This document shows positions 1-9,422 of a stretch of 64,000 nucleotides of DNA, piece by piece. The DNA is from Microbacterium esteraromaticum. Lineage in GTDB: Bacteria; Actinomycetota; Actinomycetes; Actinomycetales; Microbacteriaceae. The notes under the pieces were generated by a model. The model was not told where the DNA came from. It saw nothing but the letters and a program-made list of their open reading frames with translations, and ran no database searches. Each line of letters begins with the position of its first letter. Positions within the stretch are counted from its first letter, which is position 1. Made by a program: the position numbers and the translations under genes. The stretch lies in NCBI RefSeq assembly GCF_016907315.1, contig NZ_JAFBBS010000001.1, positions 3,162,001 to 3,226,000 on the forward strand, read 5' to 3'.

Positions 1-495
1 GCCGCGCTCAAGGGCGTCTTCACGAACATCGTGAGCGAGACGGTCTCGTACGTCAACGCGCCGCTGCTGGCCGAGCAGCGCGGTATCGCGGTGCGGCTCG
101 TGCAGGACGACATCAGCGAGGAGTACCGCAACGTCATCACGCTGCGCGGGGCTCTCTCCGATGGTTCTCAGCTGGCGATCTCGGGCACCCTCACCGGGCC
201 CAAGCAGATCGAGAAGCTCGTGGCGATCAACGAGCACGCCATCGAGCTGCCGATCGAGAAGCACCACGTCGTGATGCTCTACACCGACCGCCCCGGCATC
301 GTGGCCGTGTACGGCCAGAAGTTCGGCGACGCCGGGATCAACATCGCGGGCATGCAGATCGCCCGTCAGGCCGCCGGCGCGCAGGCGCTCAGCGTGCTCA
401 CCCTCGACTCGCCGGTCTCGGACGAGCTGCTCGAAGACGTCAGCGTCGCGATCGACGCCGACCTGTTCCGTCAGATCGAGATCGCCGAGGTCTGA
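1..495 (+). CDS. serA: D-3-phosphoglycerate dehydrogenase, C-terminal part
   Basis: The reading frame is already open at base 1, so this is the 3' part (164 codons) of a gene that begins outside the window. It matches the C-terminal half of the long, ACT-containing 3-phosphoglycerate dehydrogenase, which carries out the first step of serine synthesis from glycolytic 3-phosphoglycerate in the cytoplasm. The last 75 residues form an ACT domain (VVMLYTDRPGIVAVYGQKFG, then AGINIAGMQIAR), the serine-binding regulatory module. The region before it fits the allosteric substrate-binding domain. GTG at 31 is only an internal codon. The next gene on this strand is an unrelated efflux pump, so serA probably ends its own transcript here. 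Confidence 0.93.
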   Translation, partial: AALKGVFTNIVSETVSYVNAPLLAEQRGIAVRLVQDDISEEYRNVITLRGALSDGSQLAISGTLTGPKQIEKLVAINEHAIELPIEKHHVVMLYTDRPGIVAVYGQKFGDAGINIAGMQIARQAAGAQALSVLTLDSPVSDELLEDVSVAIDADLFRQIEIAEV

Positions 496-525
496 TCGCT
501 CACACGCGCTGACGCGGGTTCCGGT

Positions 526-1095
526 TCATTCCGGGGCCCGCGTCGTCGCATCCACCACCAGCGCGACCAGCCTGTCGAGCGCGGCACCGGTCGGCACGAA
601 CTCGCTCATCGCGCCCTGGTCCTCGCCGGGCTCCGCGAGGGAGTTGTTGAAGTACAGGCCGTCGCTGAGCAGCATGACGAGGTCCAGCGCGGTCTCGTCT
701 CGCACGTGCGGTCGGATCGCATCAGCCCAGCGTGTGCGGACATCGCGCAGTGCGTCGGACGCCGCCGCCGAGCCCCCCTGAGCGAGCCGCGTCGTCGCGA
801 TAAGGGCCCGATCGAGGGCGTCATCCTCCATGACCGACGTGCGCACGTAGTAGGAGATGGGTCCGTCATCCGCAGCCGACATGCGTTCCAGGTCGTCGTC
901 GGTCAGGGCGCTCAGCCGTGCGGTGAGGCCGTTAGCCAAGTCGTCCTTCGAGGCGAAGTGGTACAGCAGTCCGCCCTTCGATACCCCGGCCGCCCTCGCG
1001 ACGGCTTCGAGCGTGGCCGCTCGCTCGCCCTCGGCGATGAGGATGCTCTGGTAGGCGTCGAGCACGCGTTCGCGTGCCAGGGGTGGACGAGGCAT
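526..1095 (-). CDS. TetR/AcrR family transcriptional regulator
   Basis: This 189-aa protein has the usual TetR size. The N-terminal helix-turn-helix lies at about residues 20-50 (LEAVARAAGVSKGGLLYHF, then SKDDL). The remaining residues form the variable ligand-binding and dimerisation domain, whose C-terminus resembles TetR_C_6-type regulators. The gene is transcribed divergently from an MFS drug-type exporter with about 90 bp between the starts, the classic arrangement of a repressor controlling its own efflux pump. A CCGG-centred dyad in that gap is a candidate operator. The inducing ligand cannot be read from sequence. Confidence 0.92.
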   Translation of the reverse strand: MPRPPLARERVLDAYQSILIAEGERAATLEAVARAAGVSKGGLLYHFASKDDLANGLTARLSALTDDDLERMSAADDGPISYYVRTSVMEDDALDRALIATTRLAQGGSAAASDALRDVRTRWADAIRPHVRDETALDLVMLLSDGLYFNNSLAEPGEDQGAMSEFVPTGAALDRLVALVVDATTRAPE

Positions 1096-1130
1096 CGGCT
1101 TCTCCTGATCGTCGGCTTCTGTGTTACTGT

Positions 1131-1144
1131 ACCAGCCGGACGGT
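1131..1144. promoter_or_regulatory. Candidate TetR operator between regulator and efflux gene
   Basis: ACCAGCCGGACGGT forms a dyad ACC-N2-CCGG-N2-GGT, placed between the divergent starts of the TetR gene (1095) and the MFS gene (1185). TetR regulators usually bind such short palindromes overlapping both promoters. The assignment rests on position and symmetry only; the outer bases are not symmetric. Confidence 0.45.
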
Positions 1145-1184
1145 TTAGAAACGCTGCCGTCCCCTGAACCCGAAAGGTGCGGTC

Positions 1185-2714
1185 ATGTCCATCACAGCCC
1201 CGATCCGGCTCTCCCAGGAAGACGGTGCGCGCGTCGGCGCCCGCGGGTGGGCCGCGCTGGCTGTGCTCATGCTGCCGGTGCTGCTCGTGTCGGTCGACAA
1301 CACCGTGCTGAGCTTCGCACTGCCGGAGATCTCGCTCGCGCTGCGCCCGAGCGGCGCAGAGCAGCTCTGGGTGATCGATGTCTACTCGCTCGTGCTCGCC
1401 GGCCTCCTGGTCACGATGGGGGTGATGGGCGACCGGTTCGGCCGTCGGCGGATGCTGTTCATCGGCGCGACGGGTTTCGCGGTGGTCTCCGCGCTGGCGG
1501 CCTTCGCGCCGACTGCGGGGCTGCTCATCGCCGCCCGTGCGGCGCTCGGCTTCTTCGGGGCGATGCTGATGCCGTCCACGCTGTCGCTGCTGCGGTCGAT
1601 CTTCCCGAACCGTGACCAGCGTCGACTCGCCATCGCGATCTGGGCATCCGGGTTCTCTGCGGGGTCGGCGCTCGGACCCGTCGTCGGCGGATTCCTGCTC
1701 GAGCACTTCGCGTGGGGTTCGGTCTTCCTCATCGCCGTACCCATGCTCGTCCCGCTTCTCATCGGCGGGTACTGGCTGCTGCCCGAGAGCCGCGATCCCA
1801 ACCCAGGCCGGATCGACCCGATCGGCATCCTGCTCTCGATGGCGGCCATGCTGCCCATCGTCTACGCGATCAAGTCGTTCGCCGTCGACGGCCCGACGCC
1901 CGCGGCGGCCGGTCTCGTGGTCCTCGGCGTCACCATGGGGTGGCTGTTCGTGCGCCGCCAGCTGCGCGCCGAGACACCCATGCTCGACATGAGCCTGTTC
2001 CGCCGCGGCGGATTCAGCGGGGCCATCCTCGTGAACCTGCTCAGCGTGATCGCGCTCGTCGGGTTCCTCTACTTCGTGCCGCAGCAGCTGCAGCTCGTGC
2101 TCGGGCTCTCGCCGATGGTCGCGGGCTTCGCCCTGATCCCCGGCATGGCGGCGATGATCATCGCAGGCCTCAGCGTCGTGCCGATCTCGCGCCGCGTGCC
2201 ACCCCACATCGTCGTGCCTGCAGGACTGCTGCTGTCGGTCGGAGGGTACCTGGTGGTCGCCATGACCGCGCAGTCGAACAGCGTGGCCTGGCTGGTCCTG
2301 GCCTTCGTCATCCTCGGCATCGGCATCGGCGCGGCGGAGACCATCTCGAACGAGCTGATTCTCGCGCATGCCCCGGCCGAGAAGGCCGGAGCGGCGAGCG
2401 CCGTGTCGGAGACCGCCTATGAGCTGGGCGCCGTTCTCGGCACCGCCGTGCTCGGGGGCATCATCACGGCGTTCTACCGCGGTGCTCTGACCATCCCGGA
2501 CGGCGTCGCAGACGCACCGGCGGCTCAGGCGCGCGAGACGCTCGCCGGCGCGTACGCCGCCGCCCAGGAGCTTCCGGCCGCGCAGGCGGATGCGCTGTGG
2601 CAGGCGGCGACCCACGCGTTCGATTCAGGCATCGTGACGACCTCGCTGATCGGGGCTCTGCTCGTGGCATCCGCGATCGTCGTCGCGGCGACGACCCTGC
2701 GCCCCAGCCGCTGA
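1185..2714 (+). CDS. MFS transporter, DHA2 (14-TM, EmrB/QacA-like) drug efflux type
   Basis: This 509-aa integral membrane protein has about 14 hydrophobic segments. The first helix carries the DHA2 family motif as [12 protein letters not shown], and [12 protein letters not shown] is the loop 2-3 MFS signature. A long periplasmic stretch (about residues 415-465) precedes the last helix, typical of the QacA/SmvA group that exports cationic drugs and dyes by proton antiport. The ATG at 1185 follows GAAAGG at a suitable distance. Together with the divergent TetR gene it forms a self-contained inducible efflux module. The substrate is unknown. Confidence 0.9.
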   Translation: MSITAPIRLSQEDGARVGARGWAALAVLMLPVLLVSVDNTVLSFALPEISLALRPSGAEQLWVIDVYSLVLAGLLVTMGVMGDRFGRRRMLFIGATGFAVVSALAAFAPTAGLLIAARAALGFFGAMLMPSTLSLLRSIFPNRDQRRLAIAIWASGFSAGSALGPVVGGFLLEHFAWGSVFLIAVPMLVPLLIGGYWLLPESRDPNPGRIDPIGILLSMAAMLPIVYAIKSFAVDGPTPAAAGLVVLGVTMGWLFVRRQLRAETPMLDMSLFRRGGFSGAILVNLLSVIALVGFLYFVPQQLQLVLGLSPMVAGFALIPGMAAMIIAGLSVVPISRRVPPHIVVPAGLLLSVGGYLVVAMTAQSNSVAWLVLAFVILGIGIGAAETISNELILAHAPAEKAGAASAVSETAYELGAVLGTAVLGGIITAFYRGALTIPDGVADAPAAQARETLAGAYAAAQELPAAQADALWQAATHAFDSGIVTTSLIGALLVASAIVVAATTLRPSR

Positions 2715-2806
2715 CATCCGGCGTGCCGTGCGCCGGTGCGCCGCTACGCTGGAGGCAGTGTCCGCGGCGACCCGCGTGGCGGACGAGCAGGGCTGCAAGG
2801 AGACTC

Positions 2807-3856
2807 ATGTCGCGCGTCGTGAAGCTGGCCGTCATCCCCGGTGACGGAATCGGACGAGAGGTCGTCGCCGAGGCGGAGCGCGTGCTCGACGCGGTCACCG
2901 CGGGCGGCGACGTGACGTTCGAGAAGACGCGGTTCTCGCTCGGCGCCGGCCGCTACCTCGAGACCGGCGACACGCTCACGGATGACGACCTCGCGGCCAT
3001 CCGCTCGCACGACGCGATCCTGCTCGGCGCGGTCGGTGGAACTCCGGGTGACGAGCGGCTGAAGGACGCCAACATCGAGCGCGGCCTGCTGCTCAAGCTG
3101 CGCTTCGAGCTCGACCACTATGTGAACCTCCGTCCCTCGAAGCTGTTCCCCGGCGCCTCCGGCCCTCTTGCGAACCCCGGTGAGATCGACTTCGTCGTCG
3201 TCCGCGAAGGGACCGAGGGGCCGTATGTCGGCAACGGCGGCGCGATCCGCAAGGGCACCCCCCACGAGGTAGCCAACGAGACGAGCGTCAACACGGCCTT
3301 CGGCGTGGAGCGCGTCGTCCGCTATGCCTTCGGCCTCGCCGAACGTCGACGCAAGAAGCTCACCCTGGTGCACAAGACCAATGTGCTCGTGCACGCGGGT
3401 GCGATCTGGAAGCGCATCGTCGACGAGGTCTCCTCCGAGCATCCCGATGTCGCCGTCGACTACCTGCACGTCGACGCGGCCACCATCTTCCTCGTGACCG
3501 ACCCGGCACGATTCGACGTGATCGTCACCGACAACCTCTTCGGCGACATCCTCACCGACCTCGCCGGCGCCGTCACCGGCGGCATCGGCCTGGCCGCTTC
3601 GGGCAACATCAACCCCGACGGCGCCTTCCCCTCGATGTTCGAGCCCGTGCACGGCTCGGCTCCAGACATCGCAGGCCAGCAGAAGGCCGATCCGACCGCA
3701 GCGATCCTGTCGGTAGCCCTTCTTCTCGACCACCTCGGCCTCCACGATGAATCCGCGCGGGTGCAGCAGGCGGTCGAAGCCGACATCGCGAGCCGCGACG
3801 GCGCCCGCACCACCGCCGAGACGGGCGACGCGATCATCGCCCGACTGCAGGCGTAA
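2807..3856 (+). CDS. leuB: 3-isopropylmalate dehydrogenase
   Basis: LeuB oxidatively decarboxylates 3-isopropylmalate to 2-oxoisocaproate, the third step of leucine synthesis, in the cytoplasm. The 349-aa product starts [16 protein letters not shown], the nucleotide and substrate-binding opening of the isocitrate/isopropylmalate dehydrogenase family. It also contains the metal-binding [20 protein letters not shown] and the NAD-side [14 protein letters not shown] 2807 was chosen because AAGGAG lies just upstream and the family begins here; the frame is open further upstream without homology. ilvE follows after 44 nt, so the two branched-chain genes probably share a transcript. leuC and leuD are 40 kb away. 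Confidence 0.96.
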   Translation: MSRVVKLAVIPGDGIGREVVAEAERVLDAVTAGGDVTFEKTRFSLGAGRYLETGDTLTDDDLAAIRSHDAILLGAVGGTPGDERLKDANIERGLLLKLRFELDHYVNLRPSKLFPGASGPLANPGEIDFVVVREGTEGPYVGNGGAIRKGTPHEVANETSVNTAFGVERVVRYAFGLAERRRKKLTLVHKTNVLVHAGAIWKRIVDEVSSEHPDVAVDYLHVDAATIFLVTDPARFDVIVTDNLFGDILTDLAGAVTGGIGLAASGNINPDGAFPSMFEPVHGSAPDIAGQQKADPTAAILSVALLLDHLGLHDESARVQQAVEADIASRDGARTTAETGDAIIARLQA

Positions 3857-3900
3857 TCTGAGAACACGCGCATCGACGCCGCATCCGACAGAGGACAGAC

Positions 3901-5004
3901 ATGACCGATACCGCCACCACGGCCAGCTCCGACACCGCTGAGCTCACGTTCGCCGTGACGAAGAACCTCGCAGCCAAGAGCCCCGCCCAGCGCGAGGAGA
4001 TCCTGCAGAACCCCGGCTTCGGCACGAACTTCACCGACCACATGGTCGACATCTGCTGGTCCGAGAAGGGCGGCTGGCATCGCCCGCGCGTCCAGCCGTA
4101 CGGACCGATCTCGCTCGACCCGGCCGCCGCCGTGCTGCACTACGGGCAGGAGATCTTCGAGGGCATCAAGGCGTACCGGCACGCCGACGGCGGGGTATAC
4201 ACCTTCCGGCCCGACCGCAACGCCGAGCGCCTGCGTCGCAGTGCTCGCCGCATGGCGCTGCCCGAACTGCCGACCGAGTACTTCATCCAGTCGATTCGCG
4301 AACTGATCGCGGTCGACGGTGCCTGGGTGCCCTCGGGAGCCGATCAGAGCCTGTACCTGCGTCCCTTCATGTTCGCCAAGGAGGCGTTCCTCGGGGTGCG
4401 CGCGGCGAAGAAGGTCGCCTACTACCTCATCGCCTCGCCGGCCGGCGCCTACTTCACGGGCGGCGTCAAGCCCGTGCGCATCCGGCTGTCGAAGACCTAC
4501 GCGCGAGCAGGCAAGGGCGGCACGGGAGCGGCGAAGACGGGCGGCAATTACGCCTCGAGCCTGCTGCCGCAGGCAGAGGCTGCCGCTCAGGGCTGCGACC
4601 AGGTCGTCTTCCTCGACCAGGACGGCAACGTCGAAGAGCTCGGCGGAATGAACATCGTGTTCGTCTACAAGGACGGCCGCGTCGTGACCCCGCAGTCCGA
4701 CAGCATCCTCGAGGGCATCACGCGCGACTCGCTGCTGCAGCTCGCTGAAGACCGCGGTCTCACGGTCGAGCGTCGCGCCGTCTCCCTCGACGAGTGGCGC
4801 CAGGGGGTGGCATCCGGCGACATCGTCGAGGTGTTCGCCTGCGGCACCGCGGCCGTCGTCACACCGATCGGGGCCCTGGTCTCCGACGACTTCGAAGACG
4901 AGCAGCCTCTCGGTGAGCTCGCCCTCTCGCTGCGCGAAGAGCTGACCGATATCCAATACGGCCGCCGCGAGGACAAGCACGGCTGGCTGGTGCGCGTCGA
5001 CTGA
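3901..5004 (+). CDS. ilvE: Branched-chain amino acid aminotransferase
   Basis: This 367-aa class IV PLP aminotransferase catalyses the final transamination to leucine, isoleucine and valine. It belongs to the long actinobacterial/eukaryotic-like BCAT group: LHYGQEIFEGIKAYR binds substrate, the PLP lysine is expected at K212 in AAKTGGNYASS, and EELGGMNIVFV and LEGITRDSLL surround the cofactor phosphate. Translation starts at ATG 3901 after GAGGACAG. The gene sits directly behind leuB and is followed by a strong hairpin terminator, which marks the end of the leuB-ilvE unit. Confidence 0.96.
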   Translation: MTDTATTASSDTAELTFAVTKNLAAKSPAQREEILQNPGFGTNFTDHMVDICWSEKGGWHRPRVQPYGPISLDPAAAVLHYGQEIFEGIKAYRHADGGVYTFRPDRNAERLRRSARRMALPELPTEYFIQSIRELIAVDGAWVPSGADQSLYLRPFMFAKEAFLGVRAAKKVAYYLIASPAGAYFTGGVKPVRIRLSKTYARAGKGGTGAAKTGGNYASSLLPQAEAAAQGCDQVVFLDQDGNVEELGGMNIVFVYKDGRVVTPQSDSILEGITRDSLLQLAEDRGLTVERRAVSLDEWRQGVASGDIVEVFACGTAAVVTPIGALVSDDFEDEQPLGELALSLREELTDIQYGRREDKHGWLVRVD

Positions 5005-5014
5005 GTCCCGCTTC

Positions 5015-5053
5015 GAGGCCCCGCCCGTCCTTCTGCAGGACGGGCGGGGCCTC
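5015..5053 (+). terminator. Hairpin terminator after ilvE
   Basis: A perfect 16-bp inverted repeat (arms 5015-5030 and 5038-5053, 7-nt loop) begins 10 nt after the ilvE stop. It lacks a long T tract, as is common for high-GC terminators. It also lies just before the promoter of the next gene. Confidence 0.8.
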
Positions 5054-5077
5054 TGCCGTCAGGGATAGGCTGGCGGG

Positions 5078-5854
5078 GTGAAGATCGCGCGTTTCAGCCA
5101 TAACGACGGCATCCGGTACGGCATCCTCGACGACACCGACATCGTCGTGCTCGACGGAGATCCGATGTTCGCCGGCTACGAGCCGACGGGGGAGCGTGTG
5201 CCGGTCGCCGACGTCGCGCTGCTCGCGCCGGTGATCCCTCGCTCGAAGGTGGTCTGCGTCGGCCGCAACTACCACGACCACGCCGCCGAGTTCGGCAATG
5301 TGGCTCCTGAGGAGCCGCTGCTCTTCCTGAAGCCGAACACCTCGGTCATCGGCCCCGGCGACAGCATCGTCCGCCCGACGATCTCCGAGCGCACCGAGTT
5401 CGAGGGCGAGCTCGTCGCCGTCATCGGCCGCATCGCCAAGAACGTCAGCGCAGAGAACGCGCTCGACTACGTCTTCGGTTACACGATCGGCAACGACGTG
5501 ACCGCGCGCGACCTGCAGCGCAAGGACGGGCAGTGGACCCGCGGCAAGGGCTTCGACACATTCTGCCCGCTCGGCCCGACCATCGAGACCGAGTTCGATG
5601 CGGCAGCCGCGCGCCTCGAGACGCGCGTGAACGGCGACGTGCGTCAGCAGGCGCCGCTGACCGACATGATCCACTCCGTCGCCGACATCATCGCCTACGC
5701 GTCGGCGGCTTTCACCCTGCTGCCCGGTGACGTCATCATGACCGGCACCCCTGCCGGTGTGGGAGAGATCGTCGCGGGCGACACCGTGGAGATCGAGATC
5801 AGCGGCATCGGCGTGCTCCGCAACACCGTGCGCGACGCGGCACCCGCCGCGTGA
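5078..5854 (+). CDS. Fumarylacetoacetate hydrolase (FAH) family protein
   Basis: The 258-aa protein has the FAH/HpaG fold. PRSKVVCVGRNYHDHAAEFG is the family opening, EFEGELVAVIG supplies metal-binding acidic residues, GNDVTARDLQRKDGQW is the conserved core and MTGTPAGVG the C-terminal signature. Members hydrolyse acylpyruvates, decarboxylate oxaloacetate or isomerise aromatic breakdown products, so the substrate here is open. The GTG start at 5078 lies 6 nt after the hexamer TAGGCT (5066-5071), suggesting a leaderless transcript. The stop overlaps the start of the next gene by four bases. Confidence 0.9.
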   Translation: MKIARFSHNDGIRYGILDDTDIVVLDGDPMFAGYEPTGERVPVADVALLAPVIPRSKVVCVGRNYHDHAAEFGNVAPEEPLLFLKPNTSVIGPGDSIVRPTISERTEFEGELVAVIGRIAKNVSAENALDYVFGYTIGNDVTARDLQRKDGQWTRGKGFDTFCPLGPTIETEFDAAAARLETRVNGDVRQQAPLTDMIHSVADIIAYASAAFTLLPGDVIMTGTPAGVGEIVAGDTVEIEISGIGVLRNTVRDAAPAA

Positions 5855-7107
5855 GCGCGTTGACTGGGTTGGGTGATCTGCGCTCCGTCCAGCGGCGCAC
5901 CGTGGGTGTGCTGGCGGCAGGTCAGGTGCTCGGCGGCATCGCGTTCGGGGCGACCGTGTCGCTCGGCGCCCTGCTGGCCGCCGATCTGTCCGGCGATGAC
6001 GCCCTCTCGGGTCTGGCGACCGCGTCGGTCACGCTGGGAGCGGCGGCCTTCGCGATCCCGCTGGCGCGCTTCGCCGCGCGCCGCGGTCGCCGCATGTCAC
6101 TGACTGCGGGCAATCTGCTCGCGCTGATCGGCATCGGCATCGTGATCACCTCGGCCGCGGTGCGATTCTTCCCGCTGCTGCTGGTCGGCATCATCATGAT
6201 CGGCATGGGCAATGCGGGCAACCTGCAGTCCCGCTTCGCCGCGACCGACCTCGCCGCACCCGAGCATCGGGGCCGCGATCTGTCGATCGTCGTGTGGTCG
6301 ACGACCGTCGGCGGTGTGACGGGTCCGCTGCTGCTGCCGCTCGGCGAAGAGGTCGGAGCGGTGATCGGGATGCCTCCGCTCACCGGCTCCTACCTGTTCT
6401 CGCTCATCGCGCAGGCGGCAGCGCTCGCGCTGTACCTGATCGCGCTGCGCCCCGATCCGCTGCTGACCGCGATCAGTCTGGCCGGATCTTCGGCGAAGAG
6501 AGCGGTTCTCGGTGCCGACGTCGACCGGCCCGTCGTCGCGAGATACGCGATCTTCGCCGTCTCGGGATCGCACGCTGTGATGGCCTCGGTGATGGCGATG
6601 ACGCCGATCCATCTCAAGCACATGGCCCACGGCGGCGGACACGGTTCCACGCACGAGGTCACGGTGCTCGTCGGAGTCACTATCGCGCTCCACGTGGCGG
6701 GCATGTACGGCCTGTCTCCGCTCTTCGGAGTGCTGGCGGACCGATGGGGCCGCATCCGGGTCGTGCTGCTCGGCCAGGCCGTGCTCACCGCCTCGCTGCT
6801 GACGGCGATCATCGCCGGCGACCACCCCGCCGGAGTCATGGTCGCCCTGATCCTGCTCGGTCTCGGCTGGAGCGCCGCTACGGTCGCCGGGGCGGCTCTG
6901 CTGACCGAATCGTCCACCGTCCTGATGCGCCCGCGTCGGCAGGGGGTCAGCGACTCGCTGATGAGCCTGACCGCAGCGGTCGGCGCCGCGGGCGCCGGAA
7001 TCGTGCTCACCGAGTTCGGATACGGCGGTCTCGCGACCGTCGCACTCGTGCTCGTGGTGGCGATCACCGCGCTGTCGCCCTTCGGGCGCATCCGCGAGAG
7101 CTCGTGA
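5851..7107 (+). CDS. MFS transporter
   Basis: The 418-aa protein has about 12 hydrophobic segments and the loop motif ADRWGRIRVVLLG in the second half. A histidine-rich segment (HLKHMAHGGGHGSTHE, about residues 251-266) in the central region is unusual and could bind metal or sense pH. The GTG start overlaps the FAH gene stop (GTGA), and its own stop overlaps the next gene in the same way, so three genes are translationally coupled. The substrate cannot be predicted. Confidence 0.85.
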   Translation: MSALTGLGDLRSVQRRTVGVLAAGQVLGGIAFGATVSLGALLAADLSGDDALSGLATASVTLGAAAFAIPLARFAARRGRRMSLTAGNLLALIGIGIVITSAAVRFFPLLLVGIIMIGMGNAGNLQSRFAATDLAAPEHRGRDLSIVVWSTTVGGVTGPLLLPLGEEVGAVIGMPPLTGSYLFSLIAQAAALALYLIALRPDPLLTAISLAGSSAKRAVLGADVDRPVVARYAIFAVSGSHAVMASVMAMTPIHLKHMAHGGGHGSTHEVTVLVGVTIALHVAGMYGLSPLFGVLADRWGRIRVVLLGQAVLTASLLTAIIAGDHPAGVMVALILLGLGWSAATVAGAALLTESSTVLMRPRRQGVSDSLMSLTAAVGAAGAGIVLTEFGYGGLATVALVLVVAITALSPFGRIRESS

Positions 7108-7862
7108 GCTGGGCGGGCACCGGCGAGGCCTTCGCCGCGTCGTATGCCGCGCTGTGCGCGGGCACTGGCGAGAGGATGCGCGAGATCGCCGGCCCAGCGC
7201 GAGGGCGCACGCTTCTCGACGTCGGCGCGGGTGACGGCACGCTCGCCGCCCAGTGGCTCGAGGCCGAATGGCACGTCACCGCGGTCGAGCCGGAGCCCAG
7301 CATGCGCGAGGCGGCGCATGCCCGGCATCCGCAGCTCCGACTCATCGACGACGGACTGCCGCATCTCTCCCTGCACGACGATTCATTCGATGTCGTGACG
7401 GCGAACTTCGTGCTGAACCACGTGCCCGATCCTCGGGTCGCCGCCGCAGAGCTGCGACGCGTGGCGCGCGGCCTCGTGATCGCCACGACCTGGTCGGCAT
7501 CGCCCACGGCGCTGTGGGGCGACGTGATCGCGGGCGCGGGCCTGACCCCGGCACCCGCCCGCCGACTACCAGTGGACAAGGACTTCGAGCGCACCGCCGA
7601 CGGGTTCGGACGAATGCTGGCCGACGCCGGCTGGCATGCCGAGGTCACCGAGCTGTCGTGGACGTGGCACGCGGATCCTGAGGCGCTGTGGCGCTCGGTC
7701 GCCGGGGGAGTCGCGGGAGCGGGCGCGTTCTATCTGACGCTTCCGGATGCCGACCGCGAGCGCTTTCGTTCTGCCTTCGACGCTCTCGTCGTCGAGCGCG
7801 CTGACGACGGCCGGATGCCGATGACGCAGACCGCCGCGATCGCCGTCGACCGGCTCGGCTGA
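7104..7862 (+). CDS. Class I SAM-dependent methyltransferase
   Basis: This 252-aa cytoplasmic protein shows the SAM-binding motif I LLDVGAGDGTLA, the acidic motif II end VTAVEPEPSMREAA, and DSFDVVTANFVLNHVPDP, typical of UbiE/BioC-type small-molecule methyltransferases (Methyltransf_11). The GTG start at 7104 overlaps the stop of the MFS gene, so it ends a coupled three-gene run with FAH and MFS. The frame is open far upstream, but homology begins at this GTG. A hairpin terminator follows. The methyl acceptor is unknown. Confidence 0.87.
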   Translation: MSWAGTGEAFAASYAALCAGTGERMREIAGPARGRTLLDVGAGDGTLAAQWLEAEWHVTAVEPEPSMREAAHARHPQLRLIDDGLPHLSLHDDSFDVVTANFVLNHVPDPRVAAAELRRVARGLVIATTWSASPTALWGDVIAGAGLTPAPARRLPVDKDFERTADGFGRMLADAGWHAEVTELSWTWHADPEALWRSVAGGVAGAGAFYLTLPDADRERFRSAFDALVVERADDGRMPMTQTAAIAVDRLG

Positions 7863-7873
7863 GCCGGAACGGC

Positions 7874-7899
7874 GGGGCCGGAGTCCAGCATCCGGCCCC
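7874..7899 (+). terminator. Hairpin terminator before gltX
   Basis: A perfect 9-bp stem (arms 7874-7882 and 7891-7899) with an 8-nt loop lies between the methyltransferase stop and gltX. It is followed at once by TAGAAT (7902-7907), a plausible -10 element for gltX. Confidence 0.65.
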
Positions 7900-7916
7900 G
7901 GTAGAATCGAGGGGAT

Positions 7917-9422
7917 ATGGCTACTGTGCACCCCCTCACCACCACCGCCACCGGATCCGACGTCCGCGTGCGCTTCTGCCCCTCGCCGACCGGCCTGCCC
8001 CATGTCGGCATGGTGCGCACGGCGCTGTACAACTGGGCGTACGCCCGGCACAACGGCGGCAAGCTCGTGTTTCGCATCGAAGACACCGATGCAGCGCGAG
8101 ACAGCGAAGAGAGCTTCCGCCAGCTCGTCGACGCACTCACCTGGATGAAGATCGACTGGGACGAGGGCGTCGAGGTGGGTGGCCCGCACGCGCCGTACCG
8201 CCAGTCCGAGCGTCACGACATCTACCGCGGCGTGATCGAGAAGCTCATGGCGACGGGTGCGCTCTACGAGAGCTACTCGACCGCCGAAGAGATCGACGCT
8301 CGCAACGAGGCAGCCGGTCGTGCCAAGCAGCTCGGCTACGACAACTTCGATCGCGACCTCACCGACGAGCAGAAGGCCGCCTTCCGCGCCGAGGGCCGTC
8401 AGCCCGCGCTGCGTCTGCGCGTGCCAGACGAGGACCTCACCTATGTCGACCTGATCCGCGGCGAGGTGACCTTCCCGGCCGGTTCGTTCCCCGACTTCGT
8501 CGTCGTGCGACCCAACGGCGTGCCGCTGTACACCTTCGTGAACCCGGTCGACGACGCTCTGATGGGCATCACGCACGTGCTTCGCGGCGAGGACCTCATG
8601 CCGTCGACGGCTCGCCAGCTCGCGCTGTACGACGCGCTCATCGACGCTGGCGTGACCACGTTCGTGCCGCGCTTCGCGCACATGCCGCTGGTGCTGGGCG
8701 AGACCGGCAACAAGAAGCTGTCGAAGCGCGACCCGCAGGCAGACCTGTTCCTGCACCGCGAGCGCGGCTTCATCCACGAGGGCCTGCTCAACTACCTCGC
8801 GCTGCTCGGCTGGTCGATCGCCGCCGACCGCGACGTGTTCTCGCTCGACGAGTTCATCGCCGCCTTCGACATCGCCGACGTCAACCCGAACCCCGCCCGC
8901 TTCGACCAGAAGAAGGCCGAGTCGATCAACGGCGACCACATCCGCATGCTGGATGAGAAGGACTTCGCCGAGCGGATGCTGCCGTATCTCGCCGCCGCTG
9001 ATGTCTTCGGCGGCGAGCCGACGCACGAGCAGATCGTCCTCGCCTTCCGCGCAGCCCCGCTCGTGCAGGAGCGCATGCAGCTGCTGGGCGAATCGGCCGG
9101 CATGCTCGGCTTCCTGTTCACCGACAACATCTCGTACGAGGCCGATGCGCTCAAGGGGCTGCCGGCCAACGCCTCCGAGGTGCTCGAGGCATGCGTCGCG
9201 GCTCTCGAGCCCGTGGAGCAGTTCACTCCGGATGCCATCCAGGGGGCGCTGTCCGCGAAGCTCGTCGACGAGCTGGGCCTCAAGCCGCGCATCGCATACG
9301 GTCCGCCGCGCGTCGCGCTGACCGGTCGTCGCGTGTCGCCGCCGCTGTTCGAGTCGATGGAGCTGCTGGGCAAGGACGAGTCGCTGCGGCGACTGCGCGC
9401 GCTGGCTGAACTCGTGGCGTGA
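7917..9422 (+). CDS. gltX: Glutamyl-tRNA synthetase
   Basis: GltX charges tRNA-Glu with glutamate in the cytoplasm; many actinobacteria also use it to make Glu-tRNA-Gln, which is then amidated. The 501-aa class I synthetase starts with [14 protein letters not shown], where HVGM is the HIGH signature. It carries [14 protein letters not shown] and the second signature KLSKR in [11 protein letters not shown]. The C-terminal 150 residues are the anticodon-binding helical cage. Length and start (ATG 7917 after GAGGGG) match the family. Its stop overlaps the following exporter gene by four bases. Confidence 0.97.
   Translation: MATVHPLTTTATGSDVRVRFCPSPTGLPHVGMVRTALYNWAYARHNGGKLVFRIEDTDAARDSEESFRQLVDALTWMKIDWDEGVEVGGPHAPYRQSERHDIYRGVIEKLMATGALYESYSTAEEIDARNEAAGRAKQLGYDNFDRDLTDEQKAAFRAEGRQPALRLRVPDEDLTYVDLIRGEVTFPAGSFPDFVVVRPNGVPLYTFVNPVDDALMGITHVLRGEDLMPSTARQLALYDALIDAGVTTFVPRFAHMPLVLGETGNKKLSKRDPQADLFLHRERGFIHEGLLNYLALLGWSIAADRDVFSLDEFIAAFDIADVNPNPARFDQKKAESINGDHIRMLDEKDFAERMLPYLAAADVFGGEPTHEQIVLAFRAAPLVQERMQLLGESAGMLGFLFTDNISYEADALKGLPANASEVLEACVAALEPVEQFTPDAIQGALSAKLVDELGLKPRIAYGPPRVALTGRRVSPPLFESMELLGKDESLRRLRALAELVA

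Noticed and set aside
912-2615. 567-codon minus-strand frame opposite the MFS gene
   Set aside because: His/Arg/Asp-rich nonsense composition typical of an antisense shadow of a membrane protein.
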